Assembly (NCBI GenBank): GCA_900541235.1
Contig: UQIW01000011.1
Location: 22,620 to 86,619 of the forward strand
Reading direction: 5' to 3'
From: an uncultured Collinsella sp.
Lineage (GTDB): Bacteria > Actinomycetota > Coriobacteriia > Coriobacteriales > Coriobacteriaceae
DNA length: 64,000 nt
Shown here: positions 16,210 to 24,671 of the stretch, in pieces
How positions within the stretch are numbered: position 1 is the stretch's first letter
Layout of the letters: each line of letters starts with the position of its first letter
The notes under the pieces: model-generated
Told to the model about the DNA's origin: nothing
What the model saw: only the letters and a program-made list of their open reading frames with translations
Database searches by the model: none
Program-made: the position numbers and the translations under genes

Positions 16210-17313
16210 ATGAGCGACAGCAAGCATGTGACGTATGAGGACGCCGGCGTCGATACCGCCGAGGGCGGCCGCGCCGTCGACGCCATTAAGCAAATGGTTA
16301 AGGACACCAACCGTCCCGAGGTCATCGGCGGTATCGGTGGCTTTGGTGGCTTATTCTCGGCCGCCGCGCTTAAGGATATGGAAGACCCGATTCTGATCAG
16401 CGGTACCGACGGCGTGGGCACCAAACTTGTGCTCGCCCAGATCATGGATCGTCACGAGACGGTGGGCCAGGACCTGGTCGCCATGTGCGTCAACGACATT
16501 TTGGCTTCGGGCGCCGAGCCGCTGTTCTTCCTGGACTACGTTGCCATCGGCCACATTGAGGCCGAGCACATGGCAAAGATCATCAAGGGTGTGGCCGACG
16601 GCTGCAAGCTCGCGGGCTGCGCGCTCGTGGGCGGCGAGATGGCCGAGCACCCCGGCGTCATGGCTCCGGCCGACTACGACCTTGCCGGCTTTACCGTGGG
16701 CGTCGTCGACCGTCCCAAGATGCTCGATCCCGCAAACGTCCGCCCCGGCGACGTGATTCTGGGCCTGCCTTCCACCGGCGTGCACTCCAACGGTTACTCG
16801 CTCGTGCGCAAGGTCATTGGCGTCGACGGCATTAAGCCGGGCACGCCCGAGGCCGCCGCTAAGGCCGAGGAGCTGAGCCGTCCGCTCGAGGAGCTCGGCG
16901 GCGCATCGCTGGCAGACGCCCTGTTGGCCCCCACGCGCATCTATGTCAAGCCGATTCTTGAGTTGCTCCGCGGCGGCGCCAACGTGCACGCTATCGCCCA
17001 CATTACTGGCGGCGGTATTACCGAGAACCTCAACCGCGCGCTTGCCGACGACGTCGACGCCGTGGTCACCCGCAACGGCGCCGAGATGGGTTGGGACGTT
17101 CCGCCCGTCATCACCTACGTGTCGCGCCAGGCCGAGCTCGCGCCCAACGAGGCATGCAAGACCTTCAACATGGGCGTTGGCCTGTGCCTGATCGTCGCCC
17201 CCGAGGACGAGGCCGCGGTTACCGAGGCCCTGGTCGCGCTGGGCGAGAAGCCGTTCCGCGTGGGCGAGTGCGTTGAGGGTTCCGGTAAGGTCGTGTACTC
17301 CGATGAGCGCTAA
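16210..17313 (+). CDS. purM: phosphoribosylformylglycinamidine cyclo-ligase (AIR synthetase)
   Basis: Closes the imidazole ring in purine synthesis. 367 residues with the usual VTYEDAGVD start, GGIGGFGGLF, SGTDGVGTKL, VNDILASGAEPLFFLDY and GLPSTGVHSNGYSLVRK. Start 16210 has GAGAGGAAGG upstream. It lies 156 bases after purF and its last 11 bases overlap purN. Confidence 0.96.
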   Translation: MSDSKHVTYEDAGVDTAEGGRAVDAIKQMVKDTNRPEVIGGIGGFGGLFSAAALKDMEDPILISGTDGVGTKLVLAQIMDRHETVGQDLVAMCVNDILASGAEPLFFLDYVAIGHIEAEHMAKIIKGVADGCKLAGCALVGGEMAEHPGVMAPADYDLAGFTVGVVDRPKMLDPANVRPGDVILGLPSTGVHSNGYSLVRKVIGVDGIKPGTPEAAAKAEELSRPLEELGGASLADALLAPTRIYVKPILELLRGGANVHAIAHITGGGITENLNRALADDVDAVVTRNGAEMGWDVPPVITYVSRQAELAPNEACKTFNMGVGLCLIVAPEDEAAVTEALVALGEKPFRVGECVEGSGKVVYSDER

Positions 17314-18004
17314 CGAGCAGATGGCTGCTGCCGAGAGCTTGGGCTTTGTGCCCTACACCCGTCCGACCGGCACCGATACGGCTGAGCCGCTCAAGATCGG
17401 TGTGCTCATCAGCGGTTCGGGTACCAACCTGCAAGCGCTGATCGATCTGATCGCCGCCGGCAAGCTCAACGCTTCGATTGAGCTTGTGGTGTCGAGCCGT
17501 CCTTCGGCTAAGGGTTTGCAGCGCGCTGAGCGCGCGGGCATCCAGACGCTCACGCTGTCCAAGGATGTCTATGCTGACCCCATCGCCGCCGACGAGATCA
17601 TCGCGCACGAGCTGCTCGAGCGCGGCTGCGAGTACGTGGTGATGGCCGGCTACATGCGTATGGTGCACACCCCGCTGCTGGCGGCGTTCCCCAACCGCGT
17701 GGTCAACTTGCACCCGGCGCTGCTGCCGAGCTTTACCGGTGCCCACGCGATCGACGATGCGTTTGCTCGCGGCGTCAAGGTGACCGGCGTGACCGTGCAC
17801 TTTGCCAACGAGATCTACGACAACGGTCCCATCATTGCCCAGCGTGCGCTGACTGTTGAGGAGGGCTGGGACGTCGACACGCTCGAGGAGCACATCCACG
17901 CGATCGAGCACGTGCTGTATCCCGAGGTCGTGCAGATGCTCGCCGACGGCCGCGTTCACGTGCTGGAGAGCGGCAAGGTCGCAATTGACGCGCCTCGCGG
18001 CTAG
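17303..18004 (+). CDS. purN: phosphoribosylglycinamide formyltransferase
   Basis: Transfers a formyl group from 10-formyl-tetrahydrofolate to GAR. 233 residues; the family is usually 190-210, and the excess is an N-terminal extension of about 30 residues. The core begins KIGVLISGSGTNLQAL. The catalytic Asn-His pair is in NLHPALLPSF and the late Asp region is HFANEIYDNGPIIAQ. The ATG overlaps the end of purM by 11 bases, giving translational coupling. A terminator-like hairpin follows. Confidence 0.95.
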   Translation: MSANEQMAAAESLGFVPYTRPTGTDTAEPLKIGVLISGSGTNLQALIDLIAAGKLNASIELVVSSRPSAKGLQRAERAGIQTLTLSKDVYADPIAADEIIAHELLERGCEYVVMAGYMRMVHTPLLAAFPNRVVNLHPALLPSFTGAHAIDDAFARGVKVTGVTVHFANEIYDNGPIIAQRALTVEEGWDVDTLEEHIHAIEHVLYPEVVQMLADGRVHVLESGKVAIDAPRG

Positions 18005-18036
18005 CGGCGCACAGTACAATTTAGCCGAGTAGTCAG

Positions 18037-18080
18037 GGTGGTCATTGGCGCCAAGACGCGCGTGGCCACCTTTTGTTTTG
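18037..18080 (+). terminator. terminator after purN
   Basis: Stem GGTGGTCA/TGGCCACC with one G-U pair, followed by TTTTGTTTTG. Confidence 0.7.
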
Positions 18081-18086
18081 GGTAGT

Positions 18087-18134
18087 CACCTGCGACGTTC
18101 TTTAACGACTAGTCATTCAAGAACGTCGCAGGTG
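18087..18134. repeat. 16-bp perfect hairpin upstream of the PTS IIA gene
   Basis: Arms CACCTGCGACGTTCTT and AAGAACGTCGCAGGTG enclose taacgactagtcattc. The short word pattern around agtcattcaagaac is echoed upstream of the DUF362 gene near 62433-62455. Confidence 0.7.
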
Positions 18135-18156
18135 GCTAGGTGAGAGAGGTGAGCGC

Positions 18157-18621
18157 ATGGCGGATAACGAAGCGCTGTTTACGCCTGAGCTGGTGTTTTT
18201 TGATTGGGAGTGTGCGACGCCGGATGAGGTGTTCGCGCGGCTTGAGGGCGAGCTTGCACCACATGGCTACATTGCATCCGGTTGGCTCGATGCCGTCCGC
18301 ACGCGCGAGGATGCCTATCCCACGGGTCTCGCTATGCCGGCGGCAAACATTGCCATTCCGCATACCGATCCGGGGTTTGTGGCCAAGCCCTATATCGCGG
18401 TGGTGAAGCCCGCCGCGCCCGTGACATTTAACGCTATGGCTGGCATGAGCGCTCCGGTGCCGGCGCAGATCGTCATCAATCTGGGCATCGCCGAGCCGGG
18501 CGGCCAGGTCGAGGCCCTGCAGGCACTCATGAACATCTTTATGGGCGCCGATGCCGCAGCCGACGTGCTCGGCCAGACCACGCCCCAGGGCATGGTCGAC
18601 GCCATCCGCCGCCACTTCTAA
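18157..18621 (+). CDS. PTS fructose/galactitol-type IIA component, orphan
   Basis: 154 residues of the EIIA-2 (GatA-like) family. The phosphorylated His is expected at residue 69 in NIAIPHTDP. There is no IIB or IIC nearby, so it either serves a permease encoded elsewhere or plays a regulatory role. It is of a different PTS class from the mannose-type genes at 5391-7502, so it is unlikely to be their missing IIA. Confidence 0.88.
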   Translation: MADNEALFTPELVFFDWECATPDEVFARLEGELAPHGYIASGWLDAVRTREDAYPTGLAMPAANIAIPHTDPGFVAKPYIAVVKPAAPVTFNAMAGMSAPVPAQIVINLGIAEPGGQVEALQALMNIFMGADAAADVLGQTTPQGMVDAIRRHF

Positions 18622-18636
18622 GGTGGGGCTGAGTCG

Positions 18637-18724
18637 GCACTTGGGGACTGTCCCTAACTGCCGGCTGCCAGAGCTGTCCCCTTTGCACCAAAATGGTGCA
18701 GATTAATCTGTCCCCAATGCACCA
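18637..18724. repeat. 'tgtcccc' repeat element D1
   Basis: Intergenic stretch with ggggactgtccc, ctgtcccc (twice) and a TGCACC/GGTGCA hairpin. Related words occur at 20581, 24640, 26248 and 28569. It precedes the parvulin gene. Confidence 0.6.
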
Positions 18725-18791
18725 AGCGTGCCGCGGGGGCTGCGTTGTGACACAATGGCGTTTGTTCGATTCGTTATGCGAAAGGCCAACT

Positions 18792-20012
18792 ATGGCAAAT
18801 AAGAAAAAGAACTCCGAGGCCGCGCCGACGCCCGAGCAGCAGGCCCGCGCTGCCTCCAGCTCTCGCAAGAAGCAGCGCAAGACGTACGTGTCTAAGACCG
18901 TCAAGATCGTTCTGGTGGTCATCGGCGTGCTGGCGATGCTGCTTTCCGTCTCGGCGATGGCGTGCTCCGGCCTTATGTCGCAGGCTGAGGACACCTCGAG
19001 CTACAAGCTGACCGGCGGTGTTGCTGCCACTATCAACGGCACCAACCTTACCGAGGACACCGTGACCAAGCAGATCATGAGCATGCGCACGTCCTACGGC
19101 TACACCAAGGATGAGGATTGGGCGCAGTATCTGGTTGACAACGACCTCACGCCCAAGAAGTACCGCAAGCAACTCATCGACTCCTACACGCAGCAGATTC
19201 TGCTTCAACAGGCACAGAAGGAGAACGGCGTGACGGTGTCGGACGAGGAGGTCGAGAAGGCTTGGAAGGACGCGTGCAAGAGCGCGGGCGGAGCCAAGGC
19301 CTTTAAGAAGACCCTCAAGACCTACGGCTATACCGAGGACACCTACAAGGACTCGCTCAAGGAGAGTCTGGCGCAACAGAAACTCAAGGATGCCGTCGCG
19401 CCCACGAGCAAGCCCAAGGACAGCGAGATTGTCGATTACATCAACGAAAATCTGTCCAGCTACAACGACGCCCGCCGCTCGTCGAACATCCTGATCAAGG
19501 TTGATTCCGACGCTTCCGACGAGGACAAGGCTGCCGCCAAGGCCAAGGCGCAGGAGTGCCTGGACAAGATCAACTCCGGTGAGCTGAGCTTTGAGGACGC
19601 CGTTGAGCAGTACTCCGAGGACACCGGTTCCAAGGAGAAGAAGGGCGATGTGGGCTGGGATAAGCTCACCACCTTTGTCGACAGCTACCAGACGGCGCTC
19701 GAGGGACTCAACAAGGGCGACGTGAGCGAAGTCGTCGAGTCGACCTATGGCTACCACATCATCAAGTGCACCGACTACTTCCATGTCGATAATCAGGTTG
19801 ATGACATCAACCAGGTGCCCAAGGACATCAAAAAGTACGTCTCCAACGTGGTGAAGACGCAAGCGGCCAGCACCGCGTACAGCGAGTGGCTGGAGCAGTA
19901 CAAGAAGGATGCCGACATCACCGTCAACCCCATGCCCAAAGACGTACCCTATAACGTGAGTCTGAAGGGTGTCACCAAGAGTTCGACCGACGATTCGTCG
20001 ACGACTGAGTAA
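18792..20012 (+). CDS. membrane-anchored parvulin-type peptidyl-prolyl isomerase (SurA/PrsA-like)
   Basis: Extracytoplasmic foldase of 406 residues. A Lys-rich cytoplasmic start is followed by one membrane helix (about 30-55). A Cys in SAMACSG is near a lipobox but does not fit well. A SurA-N-like helical region (about 70-225) precedes the rotamase domain (about 232-322), which contains SSNILIKVDSD, GELSFEDAVEQYSED, GDVGW and YGYHIIK. The C-terminus ends in a Ser/Thr tail. Start 18792 is chosen at MANKKKNS; upstream in-frame codons run through a repeat. Confidence 0.88.
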   Translation: MANKKKNSEAAPTPEQQARAASSSRKKQRKTYVSKTVKIVLVVIGVLAMLLSVSAMACSGLMSQAEDTSSYKLTGGVAATINGTNLTEDTVTKQIMSMRTSYGYTKDEDWAQYLVDNDLTPKKYRKQLIDSYTQQILLQQAQKENGVTVSDEEVEKAWKDACKSAGGAKAFKKTLKTYGYTEDTYKDSLKESLAQQKLKDAVAPTSKPKDSEIVDYINENLSSYNDARRSSNILIKVDSDASDEDKAAAKAKAQECLDKINSGELSFEDAVEQYSEDTGSKEKKGDVGWDKLTTFVDSYQTALEGLNKGDVSEVVESTYGYHIIKCTDYFHVDNQVDDINQVPKDIKKYVSNVVKTQAASTAYSEWLEQYKKDADITVNPMPKDVPYNVSLKGVTKSSTDDSSTTE

Positions 20013-20066
20013 TCATGGGGCGGTGCTCGCGCGAGTGCCGCCCACACTATTGAGGAGGATTTGCAG

Positions 20067-20510
20067 ATGACCAACGAAGAGCTGCAGAAGGAAATGATTG
20101 CGGCCATGAAGGCCAAGGACAAGGTTCGCCTGTCCATCATTCGCCAGGTTAAGGCCGAGGTGAAGAATATCGAGGTCAATGAGCGCCGCGATGTGACCGA
20201 GGAAGACGTCAACAGCATGATCAAGCGTCTGATCAAGCAGACGAGCGAGACGCTGGAGATGTCCATCAAGGCCGGCACCGACCAGGAGCGTACCGACAAC
20301 CTGACCGAGCAGGTCAAGATTCTGGAGAGCCTGCTGCCCGCGCAGGTTTCGGGCGAGGAGCTCGAGGCCCTGATCGAGCAGGTTATCGCCGAGCTGGGCG
20401 CCACGTCCAAGAAGCAGATGGGCCAGGTTATGGGCGCACTCGGCAAGGCCACCGGTGGCAACTTCGATAAGCCGGCCGCGGCAAAGATCGTCGGAGCCAA
20501 ACTCGCGTAG
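20067..20510 (+). CDS. GatB/YqeY domain protein
   Basis: 147 residues. Family features are an early EMIAAMKAKDKVRLSIIRQV helix and a C-terminal ELGATSKKQMGQVMGAL segment shared with the tail of GatB of the tRNA-dependent amidotransferase. It is free-standing here, as in Bacillus YqeY; its exact role is not established. GAGGAGG precedes the ATG at 20067. A terminator follows. Confidence 0.88.
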   Translation: MTNEELQKEMIAAMKAKDKVRLSIIRQVKAEVKNIEVNERRDVTEEDVNSMIKRLIKQTSETLEMSIKAGTDQERTDNLTEQVKILESLLPAQVSGEELEALIEQVIAELGATSKKQMGQVMGALGKATGGNFDKPAAAKIVGAKLA

Positions 20511-20540
20511 GGGCCGAGCGGTACATAGTTGATGTTTAGG

Positions 20541-20572
20541 GGGGCGTGGCCGTCATGGTCGCGCCCCTTTTT
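20541..20572 (+). terminator. terminator after the yqeY-like gene
   Basis: GC-rich stem GGGGCG/CGCCCC with internal GGCC/GGTC pairing, then TTTTT. Confidence 0.8.
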
Positions 20573-20580
20573 GCTGGGCT

Positions 20581-20689
20581 GGGCACTCATTGGGGACAGG
20601 CTTAAATGAGTGCCCGGGCTACGCTCATTGGGGACGGGCTTAAATGAGTGCCCAATGAGCAGGTACTCATTTAAGTCTGTCCCCAATGA
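20581..20689. repeat. 'tgtcccc' repeat cluster D2
   Basis: Three related pieces: GGGCACTCATT/AATGAGTGCCC hairpin (20581-20615), GCTCATTGGGG with AATGAGC (20623-20660), and an inverted third piece ending ctgtccccaatga (20664-20689). Each carries gggacAggcttaaatgag or its complement. Confidence 0.7.
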
Positions 20690-20754
20690 CTAGGTGGAAG
20701 GTTGCGGGTTCTTTACGGGAATGTAGTGTGGGCTGCGGAAACGTGATTCTTTCC

Positions 20755-20760
20755 GTACAA
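20755..20760 (+). promoter_or_regulatory. candidate -10 box of the glutamine transporter operon
   Basis: TACAAT, 37 bases upstream of the ATPase gene; no clear -35 box. Confidence 0.35.
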
Positions 20761-20796
20761 TAGTTCAACTCGTGTAAACGCAGGGAAGGGACATTC

Positions 20797-21528
20797 ATGG
20801 CAGACATGATCGAGATCAAGCATCTCAACAAGTACTTTGGCGACCTGCATGTGCTCAAAGATATCAACCTCACCGTCAAACGCGGCGAGAAGCTCGTAAT
20901 GATCGGGCCTTCCGGCTCGGGTAAATCGACGCTCATCCGTTGCGTCGATTATCTGGAGGAGCCCACGTCGGGCGAGGTTGTCATCGACGGTACGCCGCTC
21001 ACCAAAAAGAATCACCTGGAGATGGCTCGCAAGTATAGTTCCATGGTGTTTCAGCAGTTCAACCTGTATCCCAACATGACGGTGCTGGGCAACCTGACGC
21101 TCGCGCCCATCAAACTGCAAAAGAAGAGCAAGGAGGAGGCGACCGAGATCGCCATCGCTGCGCTCAAGCGCGTCGGCATGGCACATAAGGCCGGCGAGTA
21201 TCCGCAGAATCTCTCGGGTGGTCAGCAGCAGCGCATCGCCATCGCCCGTGCCCTGTGCACCAAGCAGCCTATCATCCTGTTTGACGAGCCGACCTCGGCA
21301 CTCGACCCCGAGATGGTCCAGGAAGTCCTGGACGTTATGATTGAGCTCGCGCAGGAGGACATCACCATGATCTGCGTGACGCACGAGATGGGCTTTGCGC
21401 GCCAGGTGGCCGACCGCGTCATCTTTATGGAGGACGGCCGCATCCTGGAGGAGGGCACGCCCGAGCACTTCTTCGATAACCCCGAGAACCCGCGTTGCCG
21501 CGAGTTCCTGTCCAAGATTCTGCACTAG
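20797..21528 (+). CDS. polar amino acid ABC transporter ATPase, GlnQ-type
   Basis: Powers import with the three genes that follow. 243 residues. Walker A GPSGSGKST, Q-loop in VFQQFNLYPNMTVLGN, signature LSGGQQQR, Walker B IILFDEPTSALD, switch His in CVTHEMGFAR. This is the GlnQ/HisP subfamily, so glutamine or a related polar amino acid is the likely cargo. The binding protein begins 8 bases downstream. Confidence 0.94.
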   Translation: MADMIEIKHLNKYFGDLHVLKDINLTVKRGEKLVMIGPSGSGKSTLIRCVDYLEEPTSGEVVIDGTPLTKKNHLEMARKYSSMVFQQFNLYPNMTVLGNLTLAPIKLQKKSKEEATEIAIAALKRVGMAHKAGEYPQNLSGGQQQRIAIARALCTKQPIILFDEPTSALDPEMVQEVLDVMIELAQEDITMICVTHEMGFARQVADRVIFMEDGRILEEGTPEHFFDNPENPRCREFLSKILH

Positions 21529-21536
21529 GCGCGGTG

Positions 21537-22412
21537 ATGGACATGACGGATATGACGAGGGCGGCCGTGTCGCGCCGTCACTTTTTGCAGCTGGCGGGCG
21601 CCGGTATGCTTACGCTGACGGGGGCCGCGCTTACCGGTTGCGGCAACTCCACCAGCGGCGAGGGCTCCGACAAGGGGTCCAAGCTTGCGGCCATTAAGTC
21701 GCGCGGCCATCTGAATGCCGGCGTTAAGAAGGATGTTCCCGGCTACGGCTATTACGACACCGCCAAGGGTCGCTTTGAGGGCATGGAAGTCGATTTGTGC
21801 TACCAGATCGCCGCTGCCGTCTTTGGCGTGAGTTACAAGGAGGCCCGCGCCCAGGAGCTTGTCGAGTTTGCCGACGTAACGCCCAAGACGCGCGGTCCGC
21901 TGATCGATAACGGCCAACTTGACGTGGTCGCGGCGACCTACACCATCACCGACGAGCGCAAGAAGAGCTGGGATTTCTCGACGCCGTACCGCACCGACTA
22001 CGTGGGACTCATGGTCAAGAAGCGTTCGGGCTTTACCTCGATTGAGGATCTGGATGGTAAGGTCATTGGTGTGAGCCAGGGTGCCACCACGCAGGGCCTG
22101 ATCGAGCAGATGATCAAGGACAACGGCTTTAGCTGCAAGCCCGAGTTTAGGGCCTTTAGCGGCTACCCCATCATCAAGAGCTCGCTCGACGCCGGCAATA
22201 TCGACGTCTTCGCCATGGACCGCTCCACGCTGGCCGGTTACATGAACGAGACCGTTGAGCTGCTGCAGCCCGAGGTCAAGTTTGGCGAGCAGGGCTACGG
22301 CGTGGCAACCAAGAAGGGCTGCGACCTTTCGGCCGTGGTCGATCAGGTGATTTGCGATCGCCTGGCCGACGGCTGGCTCGACCAAGAGGTCAAGACCTGG
22401 GGTCTTGTATAG
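21537..22412 (+). CDS. polar amino acid ABC transporter binding lipoprotein (SBP family 3)
   Basis: Captures the amino acid outside the membrane. 291 residues. The N-terminus combines a twin-arginine motif (SRRHFLQLAGAG) with a lipobox (LTGC at about 35-38), so it looks like a Tat-exported lipoprotein. The mature part has the family-3 layout: a GVKKDVPGYGYYD start, GMEVDLCYQIA, then DVVAATYTITDERKKSWDFSTPY and VIGVSQGATTQ. It lies between the ATPase and the two permeases. Confidence 0.92.
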   Translation: MDMTDMTRAAVSRRHFLQLAGAGMLTLTGAALTGCGNSTSGEGSDKGSKLAAIKSRGHLNAGVKKDVPGYGYYDTAKGRFEGMEVDLCYQIAAAVFGVSYKEARAQELVEFADVTPKTRGPLIDNGQLDVVAATYTITDERKKSWDFSTPYRTDYVGLMVKKRSGFTSIEDLDGKVIGVSQGATTQGLIEQMIKDNGFSCKPEFRAFSGYPIIKSSLDAGNIDVFAMDRSTLAGYMNETVELLQPEVKFGEQGYGVATKKGCDLSAVVDQVICDRLADGWLDQEVKTWGLV

Positions 22413-22437
22413 GCGCATCGTCCAAGGAAGGAATCAA

Positions 22438-23184
22438 ATGCTCGAAGGATTATTTGACGCCGACCGTTGGTCGACGACATTTCAAAACATGGGGCCCTTC
22501 TGGGAGGGCTTTGGCGTGACGCTGCAGGTGGTCGTTGCCGGTCTGCTGCTGTCGCTGGTGCTGGGCACGCTGCTGGGCGTGTTCTCCACCACTCGTTCGC
22601 GCGTGCTGCGCGCCATAAGCCGCGTGTACGTGGAGTTTTACCAGAACACCCCGTTGCCCGTGCAGGTGCTCTTTATGTACATGGCCGGTCCACAGTTTTT
22701 GCAGGCCATAACCGGTGCCGACCAGCCGGTGCGTATCGCGCCGTTCGTGCTGGGCTTCTTGGGCGTGGGTCTGTATCACGCGGCCTACATCTCGGAGGTC
22801 ATCCGCACTGGTATCGAGGCGGTTCCGCGCGGTCAGATGGAGGCGGCCCAGAGCCAGGGCTTCACCCGTGCGCAGGCGTACTGGTACATCGTGCTGCCCC
22901 AGACGTTCAAGATCATTCTGCCGCCGCTGTGTAACCAGGCGCTCAACCTGGTCAAGAACACGTCGGTGCTGGCGCTTGTGGCCGGCGGCGACCTTATGTA
23001 CCGTTCCGACAACTTTGTGAGTCTGTACGGTTACCTGCAGGGATACATCGTCTGCTGCCTTATGTACTTCATCATCTGCTTTCCGCTCGCCATGCTGGTA
23101 CAGTGGCTCGAGCGCCGCTCCAAGGAGCGTCCGCGCGGCGTGAGCCTGGCCGAGCTGGGGCTCGACAACGTAGAGGAGGCCTAG
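22438..23184 (+). CDS. polar amino acid ABC transporter permease 1
   Basis: 248 residues with several membrane helices. The EAA-type loop is seen in EVIRTGIEAVPRGQMEAAQS followed by GFTRAQAYWYIVLPQ. Start 22438 is chosen because AAGGAAGGAAT lies just upstream. Stop and next start are separated by 3 bases, so the two permeases are co-translated as a heterodimer. Confidence 0.93.
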   Translation: MLEGLFDADRWSTTFQNMGPFWEGFGVTLQVVVAGLLLSLVLGTLLGVFSTTRSRVLRAISRVYVEFYQNTPLPVQVLFMYMAGPQFLQAITGADQPVRIAPFVLGFLGVGLYHAAYISEVIRTGIEAVPRGQMEAAQSQGFTRAQAYWYIVLPQTFKIILPPLCNQALNLVKNTSVLALVAGGDLMYRSDNFVSLYGYLQGYIVCCLMYFIICFPLAMLVQWLERRSKERPRGVSLAELGLDNVEEA

Positions 23185-23187
23185 CGC

Positions 23188-23826
23188 ATGGAAATCTTCA
23201 ACGCGACCAACCTGCTCTACATTTGGGGCGGCTTTGTTAAGACAATCGAGATCTCGGCGCTGTCGATCTTTTTCTCGCTCATCTTTGGCACGGTGCTGGC
23301 GCTCGTTAAAAGCTATGCGCCCCGCCCGTTCCGTATTTTGGTGAGCGCCTATATCGAGCTGTTCCGTTGCACGCCGAACCTGCTGTGGATTCTGTTTATC
23401 TACTTTACGGTGCAGGGTTTGGACATTGTGATTTCGACCATCGCCTTTACGCTGTTTACCAGCGCTGTTATGGCCGAGATTGTGCGCGGCGGCCTCAACT
23501 CGATTCCGCGCGGCCAGTTTGAGGCAGCGCAGAGCCAGGGCTTCGGCTTCTTTGCCACCATGCGCTACATCATTCTGCCGCAGACGTTTAAGACGATCAT
23601 TCCGGCGCTGTTTAGCCAATGCACGACCGTCATCAAGGACAGCTCGTATCTTTCGGGCATTAACGTGGCCGAGCTCATGTACACGGCAAACGTCGTGATG
23701 GCCCACGCGATCGACCTGTCGCAGGTTCTTATGCTCTACGGCCTGGTGTTTGCGATGTACTTTGTGCTCAACTTTGGTATCTCGTTGCTGGTCCGAGCAT
23801 ATCAACGCCGTATTGTGGCAGCGTAG
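23188..23826 (+). CDS. polar amino acid ABC transporter permease 2
   Basis: 212 residues. Same family as its upstream neighbour, with EIVRGGLNSIPRGQFEAAQS and a GFGFFATMRYIILPQ continuation. AGGAGG at the end of the previous gene supplies the ribosome binding site. It is the last gene of the importer operon. Confidence 0.93.
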   Translation: MEIFNATNLLYIWGGFVKTIEISALSIFFSLIFGTVLALVKSYAPRPFRILVSAYIELFRCTPNLLWILFIYFTVQGLDIVISTIAFTLFTSAVMAEIVRGGLNSIPRGQFEAAQSQGFGFFATMRYIILPQTFKTIIPALFSQCTTVIKDSSYLSGINVAELMYTANVVMAHAIDLSQVLMLYGLVFAMYFVLNFGISLLVRAYQRRIVAA

Positions 23827-23933
23827 TCCTGCTTCCCCAAGCACGGCATCTTGCCCCTCAATCGTCGCTTGCGTACATTTAGTACGCGGCGCTCCTCTTT
23901 CGGGGCAATCTGCCGCACTTGGGAAACCAGGAC
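23826..23933. repeat. 108-bp imperfect palindrome after the glutamine transporter
   Basis: Nested arms: GTCCTG/CAGGAC outermost, then CCCAAG/CTTGGG, TTGCCCC/GGGGCAA, and GCGTAC/GTACGC at the centre. It may act as a terminator but has no T run. Confidence 0.7.
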
Positions 23934-23997
23934 GGTCGTAAGTGACAAAATGAGAATCAGGAATCGCCTATTTCTCATTTGTTAGAAAGGAATCGCG

Positions 23998-24621
23998 ATG
24001 AGCGATCTGGAGAACAAGAAGAATCCTGTGGTCATTACCATCGCGCGCGACTTTGGCGCCGAGGGCCACGAGATTGGTCGCATGCTTGCCGACGAGTTGG
24101 GGATTCCGCTGTACGATAACGAGCTGCTGGTGCGTGCGTCGCTGCGCGCGGGCGAGTCGCTCGACAAGATGGCCGCCTACGACGAGCGCCTGGCCGTGGA
24201 GAACATGGCGTTTCTGCCCGACCGCTACGATGCCCGTTCGTACTCGGACAAGTTGTTCCAAAAGATGAGCCAGGTGATTTTGGATCTGGGTGAGACCGAG
24301 AGCTGCATTATCGAAGGCCGCCTGTCCGATTACCTGCTGCGTAACAACCCCAACCACATTGCCGTATTGGTGACCGCTCCCTTTGAGGACCGCGTCGAGA
24401 TCGTGCGCAAGAAGCGCGGTCTTAACAAAAAGAAGGGCGCCAAGCTGGTCAAGCAGCAGCAGAAGGCGCGCGAGGCGTTCTATAAGCGCTACAGCGCCGG
24501 AAAGTGGAAGATGACGAGCGGTAAGGATATCGTTGTCAACCGCGCCAAGTTGGGACGCGAAGGCTGTAAAGACGTCATTGCCGCTGCCTACCGCTACAAA
24601 GTGGCGCAGCTCGAAGGCTAG
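23998..24621 (+). CDS. cytidylate-kinase-like family protein
   Basis: 207 residues. The family-specific start PVVITIARDFGAEGHEIGRML carries a modified nucleotide-binding loop in place of a classic Walker A. Conserved YDNELLVRA and CIIEGRLSDYLL follow. Close relatives are annotated as cytidylate-kinase-like; the substrate is unproven. GAAAGGAA precedes the ATG. An inverted repeat AAATGAGAA/TTCTCATTT lies just upstream (about 23948-23979). Confidence 0.82.
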   Translation: MSDLENKKNPVVITIARDFGAEGHEIGRMLADELGIPLYDNELLVRASLRAGESLDKMAAYDERLAVENMAFLPDRYDARSYSDKLFQKMSQVILDLGETESCIIEGRLSDYLLRNNPNHIAVLVTAPFEDRVEIVRKKRGLNKKKGAKLVKQQQKAREAFYKRYSAGKWKMTSGKDIVVNRAKLGREGCKDVIAAAYRYKVAQLEG

Positions 24622-24627
24622 CCGATC

Positions 24628-24668
24628 AAAACCACCACAAAGGGGACAGCACCTTTGTGGTGGTTTTT
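24628..24668. terminator. bidirectional terminator containing a 'tgtcccc'-type element (D3)
   Basis: Stem AAAACCACCACAAAGG/CCTTTGTGGTGGTTTT with loop ggacagca, flanked by A and T runs. It lies between the convergent kinase-like gene and the LuxR gene. Confidence 0.88.
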
Positions 24669-24671
24669 GTT